Source: Dermacentor variabilis
Taxonomy: Eukaryota > Arthropoda > Arachnida > Ixodida > Ixodidae
Direction: 5' to 3'
DNA length: 64,000 nucleotides
Assembly (NCBI RefSeq): GCF_050947875.1
Contig: NC_134569.1
Coordinates: 187,356,067-187,420,066, forward strand
Position 1 is the first letter of the stretch. Every line of letters starts with the position of its first letter. A program made the translations under genes and the position numbers. This document shows positions 34,768 to 44,935 of the stretch, one piece after another. Below the pieces are notes generated by a model. That model was not told the DNA's origin. It made no database searches and worked only from the letters and a program-made list of their open reading frames with translations.

Positions 34768-36107
34768 TCATCCCGAGCTTCGGGACGAGGCCGCATCGGT
34801 GATGGGGAGCGTCGGCGTGGAGAAGTTGAGCGGCGGATGTTGGCGGACCGGCGGAATGGTGGTGACGCAGCCCGAGGTTCGTCGTCGTAATAAGGGCGCG
34901 GAGAACCCGCCACAGAACTTGGCCCATAAGGTGTAGCGCTAGGTGACTGCACGCGACTACAGTAGCGTGCGACGTGGCCTGCATAGCCGCACGCAAAACA
35001 TATTGGTCGATTGTCCGCTGTACGCCACCGAGTCGTTGCGGCAGGTCCCATCCATGTGGAAGGACGCGTTGGACGTGGCGCCTGGTGAAGTGATTGCATA
35101 GCAGGCTGTTGTCGGGGCATAGCGAGGACTTCGGCGTACGTGAGAGGTCCCCGTTGAGGGAGTTGTTGAGGCTGGGTGACGACTTCCGCGTAGCTGAGTG
35201 GCACAGCCGTCGGGATCTGTTGGGGCCTGGCCATGACTTCGGCGTAGCTGTGAGGCGCAGCCGCAGGAACACGCTGGTGGTGCTCAGGCAAAACCTCGTG
35301 CAGTTCTTGCGCTATGACGCGGCGAAGCGCAGGCGCAAAACTTGGCGTAGGCGTGTGTACCGACTGCGGCTGTGCAAAATCCATCAACGAGAGTTGCCGG
35401 GCAACTTCCTCGCGGACGAACGCCTTCATTTCTGCGAGCAACGCTGCCTGGGTGGACATGGCAGCCAAACCAGCGAGGTGTTCGTCACGCGGTAGAGATC
35501 GACGGGTCAGTGACCGCTGCCTGCGGAGTTCTTCATAGCTCTGGCACAGTGTGACAATTTCAGCCACAGAGCGTGGACTTTTGCCCAGCAACATGTTAAA
35601 GGCGTCGTCTTCTATGCCGTTCAGTATGTTTCGGATTCGATCAGACTCCGCCATGGTCGAATCGACTTTCCTGCATAGATCCAGGACATCTTCGATATAA
35701 CTGGTGAATGTTTCGCCTGGCTGTTGAGCTCGTTCTCGCAAACGTTGCTCGGCACGCAGCTTGCGAACAGCAGGGCGACCAAATACATCGGCGAGGGAAG
35801 TCTTAAATTCCGACCATGACTGGAACTCTGCTTGATGGTTGTTATACCACAGGCTGGCCACTCCAGCGAGGTAGAACAGAACATGGCTCAATTTGGCTGC
35901 TTCATCCCACTTGTTATGGTCGCCTACCCTGTCGTACGCCGTGAGCCATTCGTCCACGTCAGTGTCGTCCGCTCCAGTGTAGGTAGGAGGGTCGCGATGA
36001 CGAGGCACCCCGGAACAGGCAGTGGGTGCAGGAGGAGGCGTTTGCTGGGAGGCGTCTTGGGGCATGGTAGATGGTAGGGTACGGGACCGGAGTTCCAGGA
36101 TGATCAT
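34758..36107 (-). CDS. gag of gypsy element C
   Basis: Starts with ATG at 36107, close behind the PBS, and encodes 449 residues. The N-terminal part carries a proline-rich leader and a retrotransposon-type capsid region ([40 protein letters not shown]). Residues about 260-340 hold imperfect repeats of a PLSYAEV-like unit ([33 protein letters not shown]). One zinc knuckle [14 protein letters not shown] sits at about 370-383, followed by an Arg/Ser-rich tail. The ORF ends GAG GAA AAC TAA. It forms the particle shell and binds element RNA. Confidence 0.93.
   Translation of the reverse strand: MIILELRSRTLPSTMPQDASQQTPPPAPTACSGVPRHRDPPTYTGADDTDVDEWLTAYDRVGDHNKWDEAAKLSHVLFYLAGVASLWYNNHQAEFQSWSEFKTSLADVFGRPAVRKLRAEQRLRERAQQPGETFTSYIEDVLDLCRKVDSTMAESDRIRNILNGIEDDAFNMLLGKSPRSVAEIVTLCQSYEELRRQRSLTRRSLPRDEHLAGLAAMSTQAALLAEMKAFVREEVARQLSLMDFAQPQSVHTPTPSFAPALRRVIAQELHEVLPEHHQRVPAAAPHSYAEVMARPQQIPTAVPLSYAEVVTQPQQLPQRGPLTYAEVLAMPRQQPAMQSLHQAPRPTRPSTWMGPAATTRWRTADNRPICFACGYAGHVARYCSRVQSPSATPYGPSSVAGSPRPYYDDEPRAASPPFRRSANIRRSTSPRRRSPSPMRPRPEARDEEN
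34761..34767 (-). promoter_or_regulatory. Candidate -1 frameshift site GGAAAAC at the gag/pol junction
   Basis: GGAAAAC is followed at once by the gag stop TAA. Pol is in the -1 frame and is closed by TGA just upstream, so a frameshift would have to occur within these few bases. The identical GGAAAAC-TAA occurs at 1869-1878 in element B. It is not a perfect X XXY YYZ heptamer, so the mechanism is inferred from geometry. Confidence 0.5.
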
Positions 36108-36120
36108 CTGAGGTTACCCC

Positions 36121-36133
36121 GCACACTCCACCA
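36121..36133 (-). other. Primer-binding site of gypsy element C
   Basis: On the minus strand TGGTGGAGTGTGC starts three bases after the 5' LTR. Its first eight bases match the tRNA-Ala-type PBS of elements A and B; the rest differs. Confidence 0.6.
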
Positions 36134-36136
36134 ATT

Positions 36137-36305
36137 CTAAAGGTGTTTATTTGGCGGAGCTCGGGAGCAGCGCAACGTCGACGGGCAGGGCAGTCACAGC
36201 TTCCAAGCACGAGAGCCGTTGCTGAGCAGGAGCGCACGACCCACTAGCGTTTAGAGCCAGTAGCGCTGAACCCACTAGCGTCTCTTCTACAATCTCTTCG
36301 CTACA
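36137..36305 (-). repeat. 5' LTR of gypsy element C (169 bp)
   Basis: Matches 31007-31175 except for two substitutions (CAGAG/CGGAG and GCGCTCG/GCGCACG). Followed by AGGGT, the right target duplication. Confidence 0.95.
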
Positions 36306-36310
36306 AGGGT

Positions 36311-36611
36311 ATTATGGGTAATTCAAAATTTCAGACACACATATGTGTTTATGTTAACGTTCGCACTCCTTGCGTAATTAGACTCCCAGAACTTCCACAA
36401 TAGTAAGTAATCTACAACACACAAACGCAAAGAACACAGACATATGTCTCGTTTTCAACTCGGCCATCACGCAAATGACATACAGCGCGGAAAAACGTGA
36501 ACAGCTGTGTGTTAGCGTCGTAAACTTCATACTAGGCAAGGAGCTAGCACACCACAATCCCGCGACAGCCGCTAATGAGACGAAGACGGGAGCACATGTC
36601 TGTGAACGCGC
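36311..36611. other. Interior of the inverted-repeat unit, right part: no gene seen
   Basis: About 300 bases of unique-looking DNA between gypsy element C and the right arm; no ORF with support. Confidence 0.5.
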
Positions 36612-37205
36612 AAATGGAGCCCCTAAGCCACTCTGTTCCTCCGTCACCCCGGCTGCACGGCTGCACCACTCGTTTCAAGCATAGCACACCAAACACACAT
36701 TCAGCGCTGAACAGTGGGCGGTCGACGCAGTTGCATTTACATGACTTGCAGCGAGCAGCACATAGCTCGATGTCCGTTAAGCTAAGTCGGGCACGGCGAC
36801 GCCACATCGCGGTTCGCAGAACTTCGCTGCCGAGGCGCTAGGCCACTTCGATATTTCAATTGTCACCACCACCGGGTTCTCAAGAAAGCACGGGTCACAC
36901 AACGCATATTCTGTGCTGCCAGTGCTCACCGAGGCCAAAGCCGCAGTGCCGCACCGCTACTACTCACGGCTTCCCGCCAAGTAACACAGAACCTACAACC
37001 AACGCACAAGCAACGCACGTATATAATCACATGAGCAATGCTGAACAACGCGCGGTCCAGAGAACGATCACGCCGAGGACGAACATGCCAAGGCGTCGCT
37101 CGGCGCCAGCATCGCGCCTTCTCAAAACTCCTTGAACGATGGTGTCCCTAGGCACCTAGGGTCAGGTCACGTGAGGGATTTTTGTACGACAAATAGACGC
37201 ATGCC
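36612..37205 (-). repeat. Right arm of the large inverted repeat
   Basis: Complementary to 27150-27760. The inner end is AGCCCCTAAGCCACTCTGTT and the outer end lies near TACGACAAATAGACGCATG. It contains the mirror copy of the small cysteine-rich ORF (36807-36544) and of the 91-codon ORF on the other strand (36860-37135). Confidence 0.85.
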
Positions 37206-37499
37206 TGCCGAAATAACACACCGCCTCCCGCCTCCCTGCGGCTTTTGGCTCAACGGAAGACGGCCCGTTTGCTCCCCATTTTCTTCCTTCGCGCGCGCCA
37301 TACTGAGCCGCGATCGTCGGCTCCCCTCGCATGCTTTCACTCGCACGTGCAACATACGACGCGTGGCGACGGTGTTATCGCCCTTGAACTTTATACAGAA
37401 CGTCACGACGACGGCAGAAATGCGCCTTGAGTTTGCATATAATTCCTATCCCAATAACACAGCCGTGCCTTCATAGCGGCTCACGCTGATGTTCGCGCA
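37206..37499. other. Spacer right of the inverted repeat
   Basis: No gene. A short phrase GAGCCGCGATCGTC at about 37307 also occurs at 27111, left of the other arm, in the same orientation, so the outer flanks share at least one direct repeat. Confidence 0.5.
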
Positions 37500-37900
37500 G
37501 GGTGGTTTCAAAAAATGTCTTTATCCGTGAGTAGGCGCTTATCCAGTTTGTCTAACGTGGCTGAGAGGGCTACTTTTCGCTGTTTGAAACAATGGCACTC
37601 GCTAAGAAATTGCGGGATCGTTTCGGTGCACCCGAAGAATTCACAAACAGGACTATTGACCATAACACGCATTTGAAAATGCTACTTCAAGCTGTAGACG
37701 GAGAATAATGGTGCACTTACGTCGTGGAAGGTCGGACGGAATACGGAGCTGTAAATTAGAGTCCACGCTATGAAGTCGTGCGCTTGTGAAGTCCGCTGAA
37801 TTGCATTGAACCGCTGCTAAGTAACTCGCAAGCGTGGAAAGTATTTCTCTGCGTCCGCTTTCGAAAGACGAATGGCAGCGCAGTTGACCACGTCATGCAA
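37500..37900 (-). mobile_element. LINE ORF2 C-terminal fragment, minus strand
   Basis: On the minus strand a decayed frame reads SPVCEFFGCTETIPQFLSEC, matching the CX2-4C...HX4C region at the end of I-like LINE ORF2; compare ECNACGVEETIEHLLCYC at 43600. The histidine is replaced and stops occur upstream. Confidence 0.6.
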
Positions 37901-38343
37901 ATCTCTGTAATTGAAGCCTGCTTTTCAGTAACCCATTCTAGAGTAATCTAATAAAATATTGTGGCAGAATGCATCTTGCGATGACTGTCCTCGGTAATAT
38001 AAATATCAATCGAGAAATTCAGTCACAGATCATAACCCTGAAGTCACATTTATTCGGCACATGTAGTGGTAATGAGACTTTCGTTGCTTTGCTTCGGCCA
38101 TATCCCACATGCACCGATAACAAAGTTTGAGTCACTTTGTTATCTCACCCGCTTACTTACGCAACCAATAATGACATATCGATAAATTATGACGATTATG
38201 CACCGACGCGACATGAGCACAAAAAGATGAGGATAGCGTGACGACGATGGTATGACGATGACCGGATGATGACGCTGTAAGGACGACGATGGCGCGACTA
38301 AGAAGGTAAAACGTAGATGTTATGGGAATAAATGCGTCAAAAC

Positions 38344-38575
38344 TCCCGCCGTGGTTGCTTAGCGGCTATGGTGTTGGTTTGCGAAGCACGCGGTCGCGGG
38401 ATCGAATCCCGGTCACGGCGGCCGCAGTTCGATCGGGGCGATAACACCCGTGTGCTTATATTTAGGTACGCGCTAAAGCACCCCGGGTGGATTAAATTTT
38501 TGTTGTCCCCCGCTACTGCGAGCCTCAAAATGAGATAATAGTTTTGGAACGTTAAACCCCATAATTTGTTTTAAT
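38344..38575 (+). mobile_element. tRNA-derived SINE
   Basis: The head reads CCGCCGTGGTTGCTTAGCGG, with an A-box-like stretch near 38352 and a B box GGATCGAATCC at about 38399, folding as a decayed tRNA that closes with GGTCACGGCGG. A tRNA-unrelated body follows (AACACCCGTGTGCTTATATT, ACCCCATAATTTG). AATGCG at 38331 and 38573 may be a target duplication. This type is very common in ticks (from memory); it resembles the family called Ruka, which I have not verified. Confidence 0.8.
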
Positions 38576-38580
38576 GCGCG

Positions 38581-40198
38581 AAAGCATCTGTGTGAAGACG
38601 ACGCAATCACGACGACGGAATGGCAACGATTCAATGGCGGCAGCATGATTATGGTATTTTCACGTTGTAGTGACCGTGAGGAATACAGTAGCCGCAACTG
38701 TGAATGACGGAACTAACTCTTTATTGTGCAAACTTGTGCCCAGCAAAAAGAATATGAATTTCCCATTCAAGTGTTAGAAAGTGTGGTGCGGCCGCTATCA
38801 CCTATGCTACCAAATGTACGTGCGTAACTAGGTTACACGAATGTTCTTATTTCGCAGGAAGGGGGGCCATGCTGAGTGGAAATTGTGACATGATTTTAAT
38901 GTTTACGCCCTAATCAGAAGTCTGGCAAATAATTACCGAGCCGTCGCTTTGTTTTTCCAGTTTCATGCGATCATGTGACAGTCGTAGTTGGTTTCTTCGA
39001 AGTCATCTGGGACCTAACAAGGTATAGCTTGCTTATATTTAGCAAAAGTAAGTGGCACTTTATGTGTAATGTGTAAAAAAATCTCAAATGTGTGGAACAA
39101 TTACTTATGCTTGCGATAAGAAACTTCGTAGGCATAATGTTTCACGAACTGCAATCTTCTGCCGCTTCCCTGGGAGTACAATGAACGCAACCTAGACCAG
39201 ATTTAGTGAATGTGATTGGGAGGGGGGGTGCAAGAGGAAGGGAGGCGAAACTGTAGACAATGTTCTGGCGAATTAAACTGTGTGTGTGTGTGTGTTTGTG
39301 AGTGTGTGTGTGTGAATTACCGCCTTTGAACAAAGTTGTTAATAAATGATGGAAAGCGTTGTATGCAGTCAAAGTTTCAATAAGAGCAGTTATGTACGGG
39401 CAACGTTGTGAAGCATGTCATTTAATTACAAGCAGCTGAAACTCTTACTGGCACTTTTAAAAGTAAACATCTACGCTGGAGAGTGGGCTGCGATTCTGCA
39501 GTATCACACGAGCCTGCTTTATTTTATTTTCTCGTGTTTATTGTCCTCTAAGAGGAGGCGGGGAATGGGCTTCACGGCAACGCGTGTGATGCTCATGTCC
39601 ACACGCACATTTCACTCACAAAAGCTCCAACTAATACCAGCGGCTTCTGAAACCTCGCTAGTTGTGTACCAACGGGTGTATCGTCGGTGTTTTATTTGTC
39701 GAACCTTTTCGACATTCTCTTTCGTACGACTGGTTAAATGTCTGCTGAAGTGAGAATTATTGCCAACATTAATTGCTGCGAAGTTGCAACCCCCAAATCT
39801 GCTGAGAAACTAGTGTTCGAGTGAGTATACCTCTTCCGTAAACGTCGTTTGAAGCATTTGATGCGTCTTTGTAGTTTATATTCCAATGAAAAATAATATT
39901 TAAGGAACACTCGCTGTCCTGTATGAATAGACGTCATAATTTCGCAACAGTATATCGCGGCCACACTTGGTAAAAATTCACCACAAAACCGTGATACATT
40001 CTAAGGTGGCCTCAGCTTTGATACTGGCTTTAGAAATGTCTACCTAACCTTCTTAGCGGCAGAATAGAGCATTATAAATACGAAAAGTTGCATGAAGTAA
40101 TTGGAGGTATTTCAAGTTGCTTATCCTGTACAAATCTACGTTTGCTAAAGGTATCTGTAGAGCACAAGAAAGTTTCAATCCTAGTATTGAATACTCAC
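38581..40198. other. Non-coding stretch next to the ion-channel exon
   Basis: No supported exon. A (TG)n microsatellite lies at 39279-39314. If the channel gene is intact, this is intron downstream of the exon at 40199-40281. Confidence 0.5.
39279..39314. repeat. (TG)n microsatellite, imperfect
   Basis: TGTGTGTGTGTGTGTTTGTGAGTG-type run with two interruptions. Confidence 0.9.
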
Positions 40199-40281
40199 AA
40201 CTCCGTATGGTCATGGTGCATGTCTGGGTGTCCATAGGGAAGTAACGAAAATTCATCAAGCAGGCGATAGTGGCGTTCAAC
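40199..40281 (-). CDS. Exon of a Cys-loop ligand-gated ion channel
   Basis: On the minus strand a pyrimidine-rich acceptor (TGCTTCTCTTTAACAG) leads into 83 coding bases and a GTGAGTATT donor at 40198-40190. The translation contains ACLMNFRYFPMDTQTC: two cysteines separated by 13 residues with FPMD between them, the signature Cys-loop of the GABA, glutamate, glycine and histamine receptor family. Exon size and splice phase fit. The exon encodes part of the extracellular ligand-binding domain that contacts the membrane domain. FPMD suggests an anion channel; the subtype cannot be set from one exon. I found no neighbouring exons, so surrounding repeats may be intronic. Confidence 0.75.
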
Positions 40282-40810
40282 CTGTTAAAGAGAAGCAGTG
40301 GTTACACGTATGCTACAACTGTGCCTTGCGTCGGCGCCATGTTTATTCTGGCGTGTAACTCAAGCTTCACTACCCGCTTTACTTACACCTTCAAAACTTT
40401 TATAATCACGAAAGGTCATACAAATTGACGAGTTTGTTAAGCACTTTTTTCAGTGCAAGTCAGTTTAAAGCCCCTTAAATGCATCGATTAATAAAAGTCC
40501 AAACTTATTTTGTTGATATGGAAATTTCTGGTACCGAACTGCAGAAAGGGCCCATTATCTTCAACTTGCGCTTCCATAAGTTTCTGCACTTGCCAGTGCC
40601 GCTTCGAAGCAGGCCTTGCAAGCACTTATGCCGTACTTTTGGGGACATAAACGGACTGCGTGGAATTCAAGACAATGACGTAGTAAGCAGGGGCGTAGCA
40701 AGGGCGGCGGTGGGGGGTCGCATGGGGCTCGAGCCTCCTCCCCCCCCCTTTCCGAAATTTTGTGTGAATTTCTTAGACTTTTCCAGTGAACTTCTATTTC
40801 CTCCTTAACT
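40282..40810. other. Non-coding stretch between the exon and the next LINE
   Basis: No supported gene. A short GC-rich patch with a poly-C run lies at 40738-40750. Confidence 0.5.
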
Positions 40811-40813
40811 GCG

Positions 40814-42149
40814 ATGGAGATGGAGCCTCATGCGCGTCCGCCGGACTCGGCAGTGCCCGCGGCGGCTACCTCCAGGAAGCGCAACGGCACCGAGAGCGAC
40901 ACTGACAGCGACGACACCATGCAGTACTATGTCAACAGTGAAGATTCTTGTGACGACACCTTCGAGCTGGTGCGGAGTCGTAAAGCCAAGCGAAGATTTC
41001 TCAGCGCATCATCGAATTCGAGTGAGTCCACCGTGAGATCTTCGCGGCATACCGAGGAGCTCACCACCCTGTTCTCGCAAGTTCTCGCCACTGACAACCT
41101 GATTCGCCTTAACAGGCAAGCCGTGTCTTGACATCTAGATGCGCTGGTTCCAAACGAAATCAAAGACAGAGTGAACACCCGTAAGAACGTGCTAGCGATT
41201 GACGTAGAACACGCTGCTGCGTTGGGTTCCTTGCGCAAGGTCACGGAACTTGGCGGGATGAAAGTCCGCCCTTATATTCCGCTGGGCAAACAAGTCCGTA
41301 CTGGCATAATTTACGATGTTGACGAGACCATTGTCGACTCCGATCTGTCAATCTTAATCAAGCCAGCTACGGAAAACACCATCATCACAAACGCGTTTCT
41401 CCTCGGCACGTCACGGTGTGTGAAGATCATATTTAAGGGTGAATCCCTCCCATCGCATGTAAAAGTGGGCCACTTCTGACACGCAGTTCGCCCCTTTATA
41501 CCAAAACCGCTGCAGTGCTGAAAGTGCATGAAGCTTGGCCATGTGAGTAGTGTGTGCAATAACACTACCATCTGTTCTCGCTGCACTGGGCCCCACACCA
41601 CAAACACGTGCGAGGCCAGTGTGCTGAAGTGCACGAACTGCAGCGGCCCTCAAGATGCATCTTCGAAGCCCTTTGATTCGAAAGGAAATGCAAATATTGA
41701 AGAAAATGGTTATAGACCACTCGTCTCACCGAGAAGCAGCAGCATCTATTAAGCGACGACGATCACGTCGCCGACGTCGATCAAGAGCCTTCAAAGCCTC
41801 TGCAGAACGCCACACACGTATATTACCACCCACTCTTCCGCCCAGGCCAAACGCAGTCAGCTCAAAGGACAAAGGTGCATCAAACAGCACGGCTGCTGAC
41901 GCGTGGCCTGCACTCCCGAGGCTACATGCCCCTACTGTGCGAAATGATACTTCTATAGCACGGGACACTTCGTCTGTTCCTGATAAACTGGCGGACCAAG
42001 ATCAACAAATTGTTGTTATGATCAGTTCTCTGGTGAGTGCTATTCGTGTTATTCTGGACACGCTACAGACACCAACAACTAAAAGTGTATTGCAAGTTCT
42101 GGATGCCATCAGTCCGGTTCTGGCGAGCCTTCAGAAGTCCAGTGCTTGA
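40814..42149 (+). pseudogene. LINE ORF1 with zinc knuckles (three TGA stops, one frameshift)
   Basis: The frame from 40814 runs through an acidic N-terminus, a region with NEIKDRVNTRKN, and knuckles (CSRCTGPHTTNTC, CTNCSG) to about 41660. It is broken by TGA at 41129, 41477 and 41519. After a frame change near 41660 it continues RKEMQILKKM, an arginine-rich run RRRSRRRRRS, and a C-terminal helical part ending at 42149. All three stops are TGA, as expected from C-to-T change at CGA or G-to-A change at TGG. The protein would bind LINE RNA. Confidence 0.8.
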
Positions 42150-42168
42150 GAACTTCAACAGCAGAACC

Positions 42169-43827
42169 ATGTCTCATCGACAACAACGATCTTTCGGGGA
42201 TGATGTGAGAAGTGCCTTCATATTTCAGTGGAATGCGAGAGGCCTGAGGTCCCATATTTCGGATTTTGGACAGTTCGTATTTGAAAGCCATTTTCCTATA
42301 CTGGTCATCTGTGAACCGAACTTATCAGCCTCCATAAGACTATCGGGATATGAATCTTTTGTTTCAAACACGTGTGTCCGTAGTAGTAAGGTTCTGTTTT
42401 ACATTCGCAAGGACCTTACGTATTTTTCCCAACACGTAGTGCCAAACGACGGTAACCAATACGTCTGTGTTACTGTGAAGAAGAAGAAGCTGTCTTTTAC
42501 TCTTATTGGCGTCTACCTTTCCCCAACAAGTCACTTTGATAGAAAAAGACTGGAAGATATTATGGCTGCTACTCTCGGTCCTTGGATAATAACAGGGTAC
42601 TTCAACGCTCACCACCATATATGGCGAAGCTCCAGGAATAATTCGAGGGGAAGGTCACTAATATCCTTTGCATCAGGCCACAACCTGTCTTCTGAATGAT
42701 GGCAGCCCGACATTTCTGCGAGGAACTACGTACAGCAGCTGCCTTGACTTGACTTTGGTGTCACGTTGCCTGACTTTGTGCGATCCTTATGATCGGGTTT
42801 CACACCCTCAGCACGTTCAACCTCAGCATTGTGGTGTTTAAAACAACCTCAAGTGCGTCTTACGCTTCCAGGGATAAGAAAGAAGACCGACCTGCCTACA
42901 TTGGCCTTGAAGCAAGCAGCTCTGGATTGTTTGCACACTTTCTACTTTGATCGAGTCCACATATATACGGATGGCTCTTCCACTCAGACAAGCTCCACCA
43001 GCGCAGTGGTTATACCATCACGATCACTAAGCATCCAATACAAGATTTCTCACTTGACAACATCGACCGGTGCGGAGCTTGTTGCCCTCCGAGGTGCTGT
43101 TGATTATATTAATAACCAACCGGCTAATCGGTGGGCTATATCCTGTGATTAGAAGGCGGCCTTACAATGTCTTCTGGCATCTCTTCGTCTTGGGTCATGT
43201 GAACAACTCGTGACGCAGATACGAGAAATGCACCATCACATGATCGCGAAAGGACACGACGTCGTGTTTCAGTGGCTGCCTGGTCATTTCGGTATCTGCA
43301 GCAACGACTTCGCTGACGAAGCTGCTAGAAAAGAACACGAAGGAGCAACCCTTGTTTCTATACCTTTATCGCGGACCGACGCAGCCCAACACTTAGACAT
43401 GTTAGCGCACTCTTTGACATTGGAGAAGTGGCACACACCTGAATTCACTCAACATCGCTTGCATTCCCTCGATGCCTCTATGCAACTGCGGCTGTTACCA
43501 GGTCTTCCGCGAAATGAGGAAACAGTGTTGTGCCGCTTACGTTTGGGCGTCGCATTCACCAAAGCTTATGCATTTCTGATCGGAATGGCTGATAGCGCCG
43601 AGTGCAATGCCTGCGGTGTCGAGGAAACCATAGAACACCTACTGTGCTACTGCCCATCTTTTGAAAATGAAAGGCAAGACCTCTGCACAGCTCTCAATCA
43701 GCTAGATAGAAGGCCGTTCACCTTGAACAAGACCTTAGGGCCATGGCCTCGCATATCGCAGCTACAAAAGGCCACAAAAACACTGCTGCGATATTTGAAA
43801 GCGACCGCATTGAGTCAGCGTCTGTGA
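42169..43827 (+). pseudogene. LINE ORF2: endonuclease joined to RNase H, RT deleted
   Basis: From ATG 42169: FIFQWNARGLRSH, SKVLFYIRKDL, GVYLSP and ITGYFNAHHHIW (an endonuclease GDFNAHH block with Gly-Asp changed to Gly-Tyr), with a stop at 42697. The endonuclease end (GSPTFLRGTTYSS) is in another frame. RT is absent. RNase H appears from about 42955 with IYTDGSS, GAELVALRGAV and WAISCD (stop at 43150), then FQWLPGHFGICSNDFADEAA, and the C-terminal ECNACGVEETIEHLLCYC. Catalytic D, E and D of RNase H are present. Confidence 0.85.
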
Positions 43828-43968
43828 TCCGGACTGAGTGACCGACTGATATCTCCAGTGGATTTTCTCTTCTTCTAATCTTTCCGTCCCCCTTTCGCTT
43901 TCCCCAGTGCAGGGTATCCAACCGGGCTCAGTCTTGGTTAACCTCCCTACCTTTCATTTATCATTTTA

Positions 43969-43972
<4 letters not shown>

Positions 43973-43993
<21 letters not shown>
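43973..43993. repeat. (CT)n tract at the LINE 3' end
   Basis: TCTCTCTCTCTCTCTC run following the LINE 3' untranslated region and preceding a short poly-T. Confidence 0.85.
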
Positions 43994-44000
<7 letters not shown>

Positions 44001-44204
44001 GGTGCTGTCATGCACCGCCGACGAAAACAACCCTCGGCGCCGAAAATCATTCTGGATTTTGTCTAGAATTGTATTTTTCATGCTCGAAAAGCCATTTATT
44101 CAGTCAATATGAAGTCATGAAGTCAATTCAGTCAAAGCCAATATTCTTCTGATTATTTCCGTCTGATGATCCGGATCCGCCGGCACTACCTGCCCTAAGT
44201 AGAT

Positions 44205-44935
44205 TTATTCCCTTACCACTTCCAGTGCCTCGCTACCTATCGTAAACTGCTGTTCTCTTCCGAGACTATTAAAGATGACTTTAGTTTTCTGCGGATAAAT
44301 TTTTAGAGCCACTCTACTGCTTTGCCTCTCCAGATCAGTGAGCATGCACTGCAATTGGTCCCCTGAGTTACTAAGCAAGGCAATATCATCAGCGCATCGC
44401 AAGTTACTCAGGTATTCTCCATTAACTCTTATCCCCAATTCTTCCCCATCCAGGTCTCTGAATACCTCCTGTAAACACGCTGTGAATAGCATTGGAGAGA
44501 TAGCATCTCCCTGCGTGAAGCCTTTCTTTATTGGTATGTTGTTGCTTTCTCTATGGAGGACTACGGTGGCTGTGGAGCCGCTATAGATATCTTTCAGCAT
44601 TTTTACATACGCCTCGTCTACACCCCGATTCGGCAATGCCTCCATGACTGCTGAGGTTTCGACAGAATCAAACGCTTTCTGGTAATCAATGAAAGCTATA
44701 TATAAGGGTTGGTTATATTCCGCACATTTCTCTATCACCTGGTTGATAGTGTGAATATGGTCTATTGTTGAGTAGCCTTTACGGAATTCTGCCTAGTCCT
44801 TTGCTTTGCAGAAGTCTAAGGTGTTCCTGATTCTATTTGCGATTACCTTAGTAAATAGCTTGTAGACAACTGACAGTAAGATGATCGGTCTATAATTTTT
44901 CAGGTCCTTGGCGTCCCTTTTTTATGGATTAGGAG
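44205..44935 (-). mobile_element. RTE-type LINE reverse transcriptase fragment
   Basis: On the minus strand the frame reads [20 protein letters not shown], a stop, FRKGYSTIDHIHTI, then from 44738 an open 177-codon stretch with AFIDYQKAFDSVE, KGFTQGDAISPMLF and RCADDIALLS (ADD catalytic motif). Sequence style fits the RTE/BovB clade. Endonuclease and the end of the ORF are missing; the fragment ends near 44935. Confidence 0.85.

Larger units (their letters stand above)
31007..36305 (-). mobile_element. Ty3/gypsy LTR retrotransposon C, apparently complete and young
   Basis: Minus-strand element of 5299 bp. It has 169-bp LTRs differing at two positions, a 5-bp target duplication AGGGT (31002-31006 and 36306-36310), a PBS, a polypurine tract, an uninterrupted gag and an uninterrupted pol. 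All parts needed for autonomous retrotransposition look present. It sits between the arms of the inverted repeat. Unlike elements A, B and E it is not next to a TA tract. Confidence 0.95.
40811..44010 (+). mobile_element. I-like LINE with an internal deletion removing the RT
   Basis: Order: ORF1, endonuclease, then directly RNase H and the C-terminal zinc region, then a 3' end with CCCCAGTGCAGGGTATCC and a (CT)n tract (43973-43993). The 3' end type is one I associate with tick LINEs. The reverse transcriptase is missing: about 42.78-42.85 kb jumps from endonuclease to RNase H. Confidence 0.85.

Noticed and set aside
38344..38420. tRNA-like sequence with A and B boxes
   Set aside because: The fold is imperfect and is followed by a SINE body, so it is a tRNA-derived retroposon, not a tRNA gene.
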